DNA of 40,755 bases, taken from Physcousia sp015060555. GTDB lineage: Bacteria; Bacteroidota; Bacteroidia; Bacteroidales; Bacteroidaceae. The DNA lies in assembly GCA_015060555.1 (NCBI GenBank), contig SUYG01000002.1:1-40755 (forward strand). Reading direction: 5' to 3'. The translations under genes and the position numbers were made by a program. The notes under the pieces are model-generated. The model had not been told where the DNA came from and did no database searches. It saw only the letters and a program-made list of their open reading frames with translations. Positions 32,695 to 40,755 of this stretch are shown here, one piece after another; position 1 is the first letter of the stretch, and each line of letters opens with the position of its first letter.

Positions 32695-33254
32695 TTGTAA
32701 TATCCGGCGATGGCAATAATGATGTATAATCCGTAGAGACCGGCCTTGAAGGGGATGTCCTTCTGGATGTACAGAACGCAGCAGACGGCGTCCACCACAA
32801 TCCAGAACCACCACTGCTCGATGAACTTACGTGCCAGTGCCCACATACCCACGAAGGATAGGGCGTTGGTGAACGCATCAAGCAGTGGAACGGTGGAATT
32901 GGTATAGGTGATGAGGACATAATAGACGGCTCCCCACGCTACGAAGAACCACAGGGTGGCGGGCAGGTAGAAACGACGGGGCATGTGGATGATGGGTAGT
33001 GGCTGCTTCTCCGTGCGTGTCCGTTTAAACTTCCAGATGACCAGACCGTAGATGGCGGCCAGCGCATAGTAGCATGCCATTCCCGCATCGCCATACAACC
33101 CATGCTGCCAGTACAGGAAGATGTCGAGGATGGGCATGATGATACCGACAGACCACAGCCAGATGCTGGCTCTGTACTCAAGCACGATATACACCAGCCC
33201 CAGCACCGTCGTCACAATATCCAACCAATATGTCTCCACAAACTCCATTACCAT
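32664..33254 (-). CDS. pnuT: PnuC-family transporter, probably for thiamine (PnuT)
   Basis: The 196-residue membrane protein has seven or so hydrophobic segments and the PnuC family's aromatic-rich core (EYRASIWLWSVGI, FIEQWWFWIVVDAVCCVLYI). PnuC itself carries nicotinamide riboside; PnuT paralogues in Bacteroidetes carry thiamine by facilitated diffusion, trapped by phosphorylation. The thiamine reading comes from context: it overlaps the thiamine pyrophosphokinase gene and lies downstream of a TPP-riboswitch TonB receptor. Met3 (33248) is an alternative start. The transcript from the riboswitch would have to cross 466 bases of repeats to reach it. Confidence 0.88.
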   Translation of the reverse strand: MVMEFVETYWLDIVTTVLGLVYIVLEYRASIWLWSVGIIMPILDIFLYWQHGLYGDAGMACYYALAAIYGLVIWKFKRTRTEKQPLPIIHMPRRFYLPATLWFFVAWGAVYYVLITYTNSTVPLLDAFTNALSFVGMWALARKFIEQWWFWIVVDAVCCVLYIQKDIPFKAGLYGLYIIIAIAGYYKWKEVMKRPS

Positions 33255-33720
33255 CTACTTTTCATATTCTTGAAACTTTGTACTTCGGACATCTTGCGCT
33301 CGGTTCTGCCGCTTCGTTTTGCGAAGAACTCATTAGACTGCGCGACAGCGCTTGAATCTTGAATCCTGAATCTGTCGTCCATCGTTTTCGTTAAACTTCT
33401 TAAACTCTTAAACTTCTTAAACTCTTAAACTTCTTAAACCCTTAAACTCTTAAACTTCTTAAACTCTTAAACTTCTTAAACTCTTAAACTCTTAAACTTC
33501 TTAAACTCTTAAACTTCTTAAACTCTTAAACTTCTTAAACTCTTAAACTCTTAATCCCCTTGAACCGCGCGACAGCGCTTGAATCCTGAATCTTGAATCT
33601 ATTTATTATTTATCATCTATCATTTATCATTTATCATTTATCACTAGTAATCCTTATTCTTCATTCTTCATTCGTCATTCTTCATTTATCATTTATCACT
33701 TTCATCCTTCCTCCTTCCTC
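33255..33720. repeat. Simple-repeat block inside the thiamine unit
   Basis: No gene is present. About 18 copies of TTAAACTYY (9 bp) fill 33390-33555, flanked by the words GCGACAGCGCTTGAATC (at about 33340 and 33570) and runs of CATTTATC and CATTCTTCATTC (33600-33710). The same words recur at 36414-36660 and 39290-39480. Confidence 0.9.
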
Positions 33721-36150
33721 CTAAAAGCTCACCGACAAGTGTCCCATCACATTGAACGGTGCCGAAGGCGCAAATCCTGCCGCCCCACAGTCTCTCACGC
33801 CCCACTCATTGACTGCCTTGATGCTACCGTTATCGCTTACCAGCTGCGGTGCCGCCCAACCGTTGTTATCGTACTTCGCCGAGAAAATATTGTAGAATGT
33901 CACGCCGGCTGTGATGTCCTGGATGCGGAACTTCTTCAGCGAGAAGCTGTAGCTGAGGTCTATATTGGTGTGGAAGTGCTTCTTCAGCAGCAGTGTCTCG
34001 TATGTGGTGTTGCCATTCTCATCCATGCATTCCATCTCCTTGAAGCCTGTGTTCGTCAGGTACTGATTGCCGACATACTGACTCTGCACAGATGCTTTCA
34101 GACCTTTGTATTTGAAAGTGAAGATATTGTTGAAGATCAGGTCGGGCGAGAATGCCAGCGGCTGGTCGCCGAGGTTGACATTGCTGCCGTCCGTCAGCGT
34201 CACCACCATATCTTTTACGCGGTTGCGCGACCATGTGAGGTTGGCATCCCAGCGGAACCAATCAACTGGCATCCATGCGGCCTCCACCTCAACACCCAGA
34301 CGGTAGCTTTTGTCCAAATTCTTCGTCAGCGCCTCACCAATTGCATTCAGCTCTCCCGTCAGCACCAGCTGGTCTTTGTAGTTCATCCAGTAGAGGTTGA
34401 CGCCACCCGTGAATTTTGTGCTTTGGAATTTATATCCCACCTCCAGATCTTGCAGCTGCTCCGGACGTGCTTTCGTGTCGGTGCGGTCGGGGTTGGCAAT
34501 CTGCTGCATGAAGTTGTTGCGCACGGGCTCCTTATGTCCGATACCAAAGGATGCGTACACCTTGTGGTGGTCGTTGATGTCGTAGTTCAGACCCACCTTG
34601 GGGTTGAAGAAGTTGTAGTGGTTATTGATGACGTAGCTTTTGTCGGTATTTACGCCATAGGCAACCGTGGGGTCTTGCAGCTTGTAGTCGATATGGCGGT
34701 ACTGCAGGTCCAGGAATGCATTCAATCCCTTAACGAACTCGTATGAGGCTTTGCCGTAGATGTTGAAGTCGCTCTTAACGGAGTGGTTGCGGTAGTATTC
34801 GAAGTCGGGTGTCAGCGCAGCCGGGTCGGCAACGGTGGTGGCAACGCCGGGCTTCACCCATACGATATGGCCGAACTGATCGCCGACATAGCGGTTCCAG
34901 CCGCCACCCACGATGACTTCCAGGTTCTCTTTGTTGTTGTAGTTCACCGAGGCTACGATACCGTAGAAGTCGTTGTCCATCTTCTGCTGGTCCACGAGGT
35001 CTTCTACCACGCTCTCGTCGGTACTCAAACCGTAGCTCGCCCATGACATCCCATACATCATCTGCGTCGCAGCACTCTGGAACTGCTGGTAGTAACCCTC
35101 ACCCTTGGTGTAGTGCAGACCCACGTTGGAACTGAGCTTTCCCGTATATTGCTGGTTCCAGATGAGCTGGTAGTTGCGCTGGTGGTAGTTGTCTGTCTGG
35201 TCATTGTAGTAGCTGTTGGGCTTCCCGTCGGCATCATAGCCCATCACGCCGCAGGAGTTATACGTGCGCCCATACAGACTCTGCTCATATTTCGAGGTGT
35301 AGTTCCATGCATGGTACGTCTCTTCGATACCGTTCCAGGTGATGAGCTTCACCACTGTGTTGTCGCCAAACCATCCGCCCTGCAGGAAGTAGGAGTGCAG
35401 CTTGGTGGAGGCACGGTCCAGATAACCCTTCGAGCCGATGTCTGACAGACGGCCTTGGATACCCCAGTGCTCCCCAATCATACCGGTGCTGAAGCGCAGC
35501 GTCTCCTTGTGACTGGCGTAGGAACCGCCGCTTACGTCGATGCCCACATAGGGCTTCATCCCGATACTCTCTGTCTGCATATTCAACGTGGCACCAAAGG
35601 CTCCCGCACCGTTCGTGCTAGTACCTACACCGCGCTGAATCTGCATCGACTGCACACTCGAGGCGAAGTCGCCCATGTTCACCCAGAACACGGTGGCGCT
35701 CTCGGCATCGTTCAGGGGAATACCATTCGCCGTGATGTTCACGCGCGACGGGTCGGTACCTCTCACCCGCAGCGAGGTGTAACCGATGCCGTTACCGGCA
35801 TCCGAAGTCATGGTGATGCTGGGGGTTAATGACAGCAGGTAAGGCACGTCCTGACCGTAGTTCACAGCCTTCAACTGCTCCTTCGTCATGTTGGTGTACG
35901 CCACCGGCGTCTTCTTCGTGGCCCGCACGCCCTTCACCACAATTTCCTGCATCTCCTCCAGCCTCATCGAATCAGCCTTCGCTAACCACAACGAGTCCGC
36001 CGCTGACAACTCCTGTGCCCTCGCAGTACTCCCCATAAGCCCCATAAGCCCCATAAGTCCCATAAGCCCCATAAGCCCCATCTTGACCCTTGACTCCTGA
36101 CTCCAGACTCTTGACTCTTGAATCCTGAATCCACCAATTTCTAATTCCAT
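33721..36150 (-). CDS. TonB-dependent receptor, probably for thiamine
   Basis: The 809-residue frame (ATG at 36150) has an N-terminal plug (TYMTKEQLKA-like region; LRVRGTDPSRVNITANGIPLND; QIQRGVGTSTNGAGAFG) and a C-terminal 22-strand barrel ending FNVMGHLSVSF. Receptors of this kind import thiamine across the outer membrane in Bacteroidetes when they lie behind a TPP riboswitch, as here. The start is odd: the first 23 residues are coded by TTGAATCCTGACTC-type repeats, and the likely signal peptide (GLM repeated five times, then STARAQ) by a 9-bp tandem repeat (36031-36081). A start at the second Met, within the GLM run, would also give a usable signal. The signal length may vary between cells. 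Confidence 0.9.
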   Translation of the reverse strand: MELEIGGFRIQESRVWSQESRVKMGLMGLMGLMGLMGLMGSTARAQELSAADSLWLAKADSMRLEEMQEIVVKGVRATKKTPVAYTNMTKEQLKAVNYGQDVPYLLSLTPSITMTSDAGNGIGYTSLRVRGTDPSRVNITANGIPLNDAESATVFWVNMGDFASSVQSMQIQRGVGTSTNGAGAFGATLNMQTESIGMKPYVGIDVSGGSYASHKETLRFSTGMIGEHWGIQGRLSDIGSKGYLDRASTKLHSYFLQGGWFGDNTVVKLITWNGIEETYHAWNYTSKYEQSLYGRTYNSCGVMGYDADGKPNSYYNDQTDNYHQRNYQLIWNQQYTGKLSSNVGLHYTKGEGYYQQFQSAATQMMYGMSWASYGLSTDESVVEDLVDQQKMDNDFYGIVASVNYNNKENLEVIVGGGWNRYVGDQFGHIVWVKPGVATTVADPAALTPDFEYYRNHSVKSDFNIYGKASYEFVKGLNAFLDLQYRHIDYKLQDPTVAYGVNTDKSYVINNHYNFFNPKVGLNYDINDHHKVYASFGIGHKEPVRNNFMQQIANPDRTDTKARPEQLQDLEVGYKFQSTKFTGGVNLYWMNYKDQLVLTGELNAIGEALTKNLDKSYRLGVEVEAAWMPVDWFRWDANLTWSRNRVKDMVVTLTDGSNVNLGDQPLAFSPDLIFNNIFTFKYKGLKASVQSQYVGNQYLTNTGFKEMECMDENGNTTYETLLLKKHFHTNIDLSYSFSLKKFRIQDITAGVTFYNIFSAKYDNNGWAAPQLVSDNGSIKAVNEWGVRDCGAAGFAPSAPFNVMGHLSVSF
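36031..36081 (-). repeat. 9-bp tandem repeat coding the TonB receptor signal peptide
   Basis: The plus strand reads CCCCATAAG 5.7 times (one copy TCCCATAAG). It codes GLM units on the minus strand. Slippage by one unit keeps the frame and changes signal length by three residues. Confidence 0.95.
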
Positions 36151-36178
36151 TTTTCCTTTATTATTAAGTTTAACAATA

Positions 36179-36291
36179 AAGGGGTGCAGGCTATCCCTGC
36201 TCAGAAGATTCCACTTATCATCCCTACGTCGGTATTATCCGCATCAGGTGAGAGGGTTTGATCTCAGCCCGCCAAAAAACGGGCACCCCTT
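36179..36291 (-). promoter_or_regulatory. TPP riboswitch (THI element)
   Basis: On the minus strand the closing stem GGGGTGCCC...GCACCCC encloses the hallmark GGCTGAGATC, ACCTGATGCGGATAATACC and GACGTAGGGA. These form the pyrimidine- and pyrophosphate-binding helices. It lies about 30 bases before the TonB receptor start and would reduce expression of the thiamine unit when TPP is plentiful. No clear terminator hairpin separates it from the start codon, so control may act on translation. Confidence 0.97.
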
Positions 36292-36304
36292 GATAATTCG
36301 GCTG

Positions 36305-36312
36305 CAAAGGTA
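36305..36312 (-). promoter_or_regulatory. -7 box upstream of the TPP riboswitch
   Basis: The minus strand reads TACCTTTG just before the riboswitch, so the transcript would begin close to its first stem. Confidence 0.65.
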
Positions 36313-36386
36313 GTGAAAAGTTGAAACTTTATCACCAAAATATCACTTTTTTTCTCCCTTCCCACCCTTTTTTCATCAAAAACCCC

Positions 36387-36394
36387 TATCTTTG
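36387..36394 (+). promoter_or_regulatory. Possible -7 box for the DUF4236 gene
   Basis: TATCTTTG, preceded by a T-run about 18 bases upstream. It points toward the DUF4236 gene, leaving a leader of about 390 bases made almost wholly of simple repeats. Confidence 0.4.
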
Positions 36395-36784
36395 TCCCCA
36401 CTTCCCACTTCTCTTAAACCCTTAAACCCTTAAACTCTTAAACCCTTAAACCCCTTGAACCGTGCGACAGCGCTTGAATCTTGAATCTTGAATCCTGAAT
36501 CCTGAATCCTGACTCTTGACTCCTGACTCTTGACCTTTGACTCCAGTCTTTTGTCTTTCGTCTTTCGTCCTTCACCCTTAACCCTGAACCCTTAACCCTT
36601 CACCATGACCCCTTAACCCTTAACCCTTAACCGTAAGTACGCCTTCATCCCTCATCCCTCATCCCTCTTACATCATACATCACCCCTCATTGGCTCCGGT
36701 CTCATCCTTCAAGTTTCACCCCTCACGGGGCTAAGCTCTATTTCATATTTTATATCTTATATCTTATATTTCATATTTCATATC
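36395..36784. repeat. Simple-repeat intergenic block
   Basis: Only repeats are seen here: CTTAAACCC (36414-36455), GCGACAGCGCTTGAATC then TTGAATC/CTGAATC/TGACTC words (36463-36545), CTTTCGTC, CCCTTAACCC (36575-36632), CATCCCT, and TTATATCTTATA-like words (36740-36784). No open frame of note. Confidence 0.85.
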
Positions 36785-37243
36785 ATGTCAGTTCGTTTCA
36801 ACAAACGCGTCACCATCCTGCCCTGGCTCAAGGCCAACGTCGGCAAAAGTGGCATCAGCCTCACCATCGGCCCCAAGGGCAAAACCCTCAACATCGGTAG
36901 CACCGGCGTCAGCGTCAATGTCAGCCTCGGCAAAGGCGTAGGCTACTCCAAGCGTCTCATCACCTGGAAGAAGTTCAACATCCTCGGCTGGCTTGGCCTC
37001 GGCGCTGCCGCTGCCACTAAGGGCAAATCCAAAAAATCCCCCAAAGACACCACGGAGCTCTCCCTCGATGATGCCCTTAACGAGAATACTGTGTCTTCAA
37101 AAAACGCCGATTCCATCGAGTCGAATGAACAATCTGGATGTTCTTGGGGTTGTGCCGCAGTCGGCTGCCTCGCCACCCTCTTCATCTTTCTTCTCATCGT
37201 CATCATCATCTATCTTCTTTTCCGTGAAGGCCATTTACAGTAG
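36785..37243 (+). CDS. DUF4236 protein with C-terminal membrane anchor
   Basis: The 152-residue protein starts MSVRFNKRVTILPWLKANVGKSGISLTIGPKG, matching the DUF4236 pattern (about 55 residues: basic strand, S-K-S-G-x-S, then G-x-x-G-x-S-V turns). A serine- and charge-rich linker with KKSPKDTTELS follows. Near the end a Cys-containing stretch (GCSWGCAAVGC) leads into one strong transmembrane segment (LATLFIFLLIVIIIYLLF) with a short polar tail. DUF4236 has no known function. It is monocistronic, between repeat blocks, upstream of the antiterminator gene. Confidence 0.85.
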   Translation: MSVRFNKRVTILPWLKANVGKSGISLTIGPKGKTLNIGSTGVSVNVSLGKGVGYSKRLITWKKFNILGWLGLGAAAATKGKSKKSPKDTTELSLDDALNENTVSSKNADSIESNEQSGCSWGCAAVGCLATLFIFLLIVIIIYLLFREGHLQ

Positions 37244-37373
37244 GGTGCAGCATAACCTTCCCCGCCCTATACAAATTATTCGTACACATGCACAATGTTG
37301 AAAAAATTTGCAATTATGCCGCGATTTAACTATTGTTAACTAAGAATGTGTCTCCTTATATCTTAATAATGTG

Positions 37374-37381
37374 TACTTTTG
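37374..37381 (+). promoter_or_regulatory. Putative -7 box of the antiterminator gene
   Basis: TACTTTTG lies 46 bases before the ATG. The dyad TTAAC-TATT-GTTAA (37326-37339) is just upstream of the -33 region. Confidence 0.55.
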
Positions 37382-37426
37382 TGCGCTTATGAAACACATT
37401 GTAGGCACTAATGCCGTTTTCTGCCC

Positions 37427-38008
37427 ATGACGCCAGTTGCATCCACTGACGGCGCCGGAGGCGTATCAAAAAAGTTCTGGTATGTGGCATTGGTGTCGCT
37501 CAGAGCCGAGAAATCGGTGCGCGATAACCTCCAGCGCTACGGCATTGAAGCTTTTGTGGCTTCACGCAAAGAAATCCACATTTGGCGACGCGAAGAACGC
37601 AGGGTCATCGAGAAGGTCCTCATCCCTGCTGTCGTCTTTGTGCATACCGCCGACAGCGAACGCGAGACCGTCCTCAAACAACCTTGCGTCAAGGCCTTCA
37701 TGGTCAATCCGGCTGCTCGGAAAACCGCCTATGGCAGAAATCCCCTTGCCGTCATCCCCGATGCTGAGATGCAGCTGCTGCAGGACATGCTCGCACAGAA
37801 TGATCTTGACGTAACTTTCGCTACCTCCAACTTCGCCGTTGGTGACCGTGTCAAGATTCTCGGTCTCGGCACAACCGAACACTTAGCCCAAATCATTCGC
37901 ATCCCAGGCGACAGCAACACCTTCGTCGGTGTCCGTCTCGAAACCCTCGGCTGTGCTTACATGCATATCCCTCAGGGCCGCATCGTTAAAGTCAACCCGG
38001 AAGCTTGA
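37427..38008 (+). CDS. NusG/UpxY-like transcription antitermination factor
   Basis: The 193-residue protein has an NGN-like N-terminal domain (KKFWYVALVSLRAEKSVRDNLQRYGIEAFVASR, VLIPAVVFVH) and a C-terminal KOW-like domain (FAVGDRVKILGLG). Its size and the RREERRVIEKVLIP segment fit UpxY-type NusG paralogues, which ride on RNA polymerase and let it transcribe long polysaccharide operons. Such genes are normally first in a capsule locus, and GDP-mannose 4,6-dehydratase lies 1.5 kb downstream. It differs in that a fimbrial-type lipoprotein gene and repeat blocks are in between. No invertible promoter repeats are recognised. Confidence 0.85.
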   Translation: MTPVASTDGAGGVSKKFWYVALVSLRAEKSVRDNLQRYGIEAFVASRKEIHIWRREERRVIEKVLIPAVVFVHTADSERETVLKQPCVKAFMVNPAARKTAYGRNPLAVIPDAEMQLLQDMLAQNDLDVTFATSNFAVGDRVKILGLGTTEHLAQIIRIPGDSNTFVGVRLETLGCAYMHIPQGRIVKVNPEA

Positions 38009-38092
38009 GCTTCAAGTTCCAGATTCCAAGCCCCACAGCCTTTACCCTTCCCTCTTTTACTGTTCCCGAGGGTTTCCCCCCCCCTCGATCCT

Positions 38093-38335
38093 CCCTTAAC
38101 CCTCACCCCTAAACCCTCACCCCTTAACCCTCACCCCTTAACCCTTGACCCTTAACCCTAAACCCTAAACCCTCACCCCTAAACCCTAAACCCTAAACCC
38201 TCACCCCTCACCCCTAAACCCTAAACCCTAAACCCTAAACCCTCACCCCTAAACCCTAAACCCTAAACCCTAAACCCTCACCCCTCACCCCTAAACCCTA
38301 AACCCTAAACCCTCACCCCTTGACCCCCTCCCCCC
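38093..38335 (+). repeat. Telomere-like CCCTAAA repeat block
   Basis: About 240 bases consist of CCCTAAA, CCCTCACC and CCCTTAACC words; CCCTAAA in runs of two to four is the commonest. The minus strand is therefore GGGTTTAGGGTTTAGGG-like and could fold into G-quadruplexes. It ends ten bases before the start of the lipoprotein gene. The preceding 84 bases hold TTACTGTTCCCGAGGG, shared with 22208-22223. Confidence 0.95.
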
Positions 38336-38345
38336 TCCTGCCGCT

Positions 38346-39200
38346 ATGAATCGTTTTCCCCTCTTTCCCCTCCTCTCCCTCTTCCTCCTTCTCATCCTCT
38401 CCTCCTGCGAGAAGCCCTATCTAGGTGAAGATGCTTCCACCGGCAACCTCACCGTCTCCGTCTTCCAACTCGAGCAGACTCCCTTCGCCGGCTACACCCG
38501 CGCTACTCCCTCTGACGCCTGTACTCACCTCAACTTCGCCATTTATAACGGCGACAATCGCCTCAAGCAGATCAACCAAACCTCTGACATGGCCGATTTC
38601 GGACATGTCTCCTTCCAGCTCGATGCCGGCACCTATCAGCTGGTCGTCGTGGCCCACAGCAGCAAGGGCAACCCCACCATGACTGACCCAGGGACCATCA
38701 AGTTCGACAACAGCGATGGCTACAGCGACACCTTCCTCTACAGCGAGGATGTCACCGTCGCCTCTGAACCCGTCAACCTCTCTCTTACCCTCCACCGCAT
38801 CGTCGCCCTCTGCCGTTTCGTCATCAGCGATGACTACCCCCAGGGCGTGGCCAAGATGCAGTTCAAATACACAGGCGGCAGCGGTGCCTTCAATGCCGCC
38901 ACTGGCCAGGGCTGTGTGAAAAGCACCCAGACCGTGACCTACGACATCACCACCGGCCAGAAGCAGTTCGACCTCTACACCTTCCCCTACCAAGGCGAGG
39001 AGTGCACCATCCACCTCACCGCGAGTGCGCTCGACGCTTCTGGCGTCGAGATTACCCAGCGCACTTTCGACATCCCCCTCGCCACCAACAAGATCACCTG
39101 GTTCTCTGGCGACTTCTTCAGTGGCTCCAACATCCAATCCGCCTCCCTCGACCTCTCCATCGACACCCAATGGGCTGCCGAATCCCACCTCGCCTACTAA
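38346..39200 (+). CDS. FimB/Mfa2-family fimbrial-type lipoprotein
   Basis: The 284-residue protein has a lipoprotein signal (PLLSLFLLLILSSC, Cys at residue 21) and a beta-rich body with FQLDAGTYQLVVVAHSSKGN, LYSEDVTVASEPVNLSLTLHRIVALCRF and TLHRI-type core strands that recall the FimB/Mfa2 family (PF08842). In Porphyromonas such proteins anchor and limit the length of Mfa1 fimbriae. No fimbrillin gene is near, so here it may cap other surface fibres or act alone. It is flanked by C-rich telomere-like repeats before and by G-rich ones after the gene (39266-39290), in opposite orientation. Confidence 0.82.
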   Translation: MNRFPLFPLLSLFLLLILSSCEKPYLGEDASTGNLTVSVFQLEQTPFAGYTRATPSDACTHLNFAIYNGDNRLKQINQTSDMADFGHVSFQLDAGTYQLVVVAHSSKGNPTMTDPGTIKFDNSDGYSDTFLYSEDVTVASEPVNLSLTLHRIVALCRFVISDDYPQGVAKMQFKYTGGSGAFNAATGQGCVKSTQTVTYDITTGQKQFDLYTFPYQGEECTIHLTASALDASGVEITQRTFDIPLATNKITWFSGDFFSGSNIQSASLDLSIDTQWAAESHLAY

Positions 39201-39480
39201 CCCCCTCCCTTCGTCCTTCGTCGGGATTCAAGATGCCTGAGGCGGGATGCGGGATGCGGGATTTAGGGTTAAGGGTTAAGGGTTAAGGGTTCATGATTCA
39301 AGATTCAGGATTCAAGATTCAAGAATATTTTTCATTCTTCATTCGACCTTCGTCCTTCGTCCTTCGACCTTCGTCCTTCTTCATTCGTCATTCATCATCC
39401 CTCCCACATCATACATCATACATCATCCCTCCCACATCATCCCTCCCCTACAAAAACAATAACTCTATCAATAAAAATAA
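39201..39480. repeat. Simple-repeat block between the lipoprotein and gmd
   Basis: It holds TTCGTCCTTCGTC, GCGGGATGCGGGATGCGGG (39242-39260), GGGTTAAGGGTTAAGGGTT (39266-39290), GATTCAAGATTCAGG (39293-39323) and CATCATACATCATAC words. No gene is seen. The orientation of the GGGTTAAGG and GATTCAAG words is opposite to that of the same words at 33-38 kb. Confidence 0.9.
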
Positions 39481-40611
<1,131 letters not shown>

Positions 40612-40755
40612 AGTTTTACTCAACTTTCGGAAGTATAAGAGACCACAGATTTAACAGATTAAACAGATTCAAAGCTACTTGTTATCATGAATTGTTTTAC
40701 ATATTGCGCAGATTTAGAGCGAGACGCTTTGCGGGTCTCGATTGCATTCATCTCT
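40612..40755. other. Intergenic end of window
   Basis: Only short words (ACAGATTTAACAGATT) and an imperfect hairpin, CGAGAC...GTCTCG (40719-40740), are seen. No start codon of a further gene is convincing before the edge. Confidence 0.4.

Noticed and set aside
32695..32814. N-terminal extension of thiamine pyrophosphokinase
   Set aside because: It lies entirely within pnuT in another frame, and homologues begin near the ATG at 32694.
38093..38335. True telomere or eukaryotic contamination because of CCCTAAA repeats
   Set aside because: The block is internal, flanked by bacterial genes, and mixed with other words of the same genome.

Overview
The window looks like the chromosome of a member of the Bacteroidales, most like Prevotellaceae. 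The main reasons are Bacteroidetes-type promoter boxes (TAnnTTTG, several with a TTTG box 19-20 bp upstream), the lack of strong Shine-Dalgarno sequences, a PorE-like type IX secretion protein, an Mfa2/FimB-like lipoprotein, a UpxY/NusG-like antiterminator, a TPP-riboswitch TonB receptor next to PnuT and thiamine pyrophosphokinase, and a B12-dependent methylmalonyl-CoA mutase of the succinate-propionate route. The genus cannot be fixed from the sequence alone.

Layout. 1-1.9 kb: the start of an SLC13-type permease (minus strand, cut by the window edge), then about 880 bp without a gene. That gap holds a three-copy 23-bp repeat and a striking array of degenerate units in a strict 22-bp register, followed by a small outer-membrane beta-barrel gene. 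2.0-6.1 kb: a plus-strand operon of tatA, tatC, a NapH-NapG-like iron-sulfur membrane protein with an internal twin-arginine motif, and a Tat-lipoprotein aldo/keto reductase with a ferredoxin tail. This reads as a Tat exporter encoded together with its own redox cargo. 6.1-10.5 kb: mutA and mutB (minus), split by a four-helix-bundle gene remnant. 10.6-14.6 kb: a YfcE-like phosphoesterase (minus) and a large secreted BNR-4/LamG-like protein (plus). 14.6-23.1 kb: topB, a PorE-like OmpA lipoprotein, a CorA-type transporter, a DUF349 protein and cysQ (all plus). 23.1-30.2 kb: an RND efflux operon (adaptor, pump, outer-membrane channel) preceded by an acyltransferase-3 gene (minus). 30.3-36.3 kb: a secreted M6 protease and a thiamine uptake unit (TPP riboswitch, TonB receptor, PnuT, thiamine pyrophosphokinase), all minus. 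36.4-40.8 kb: a DUF4236 protein, a NusG/UpxY-like antiterminator, an Mfa2/FimB-like lipoprotein and GDP-mannose 4,6-dehydratase, which look like the edge of a surface-polysaccharide locus.

A theme across the window is simple-sequence repeat invasion. The same short words (CTTAAACTC, TTGAATCCTGAATC, CATTTATC, CCCTAAA, CAACTCT, GTGAAAAATG) fill intergenic gaps, especially 33.2-39.5 kb. Words of the same kind also occur in frame inside genes: the TonB receptor signal peptide is a 9-bp tandem repeat, the PorE signal peptide is one arm of a 31-bp inverted repeat, and gmd, cysQ, the acyltransferase and the Fe-S protein carry repeat-coded inserts. The most novel signals are the 22-bp register array, the Tat operon with its fusion protein, and the telomere-like repeats flanking the fimbrial-type lipoprotein gene.
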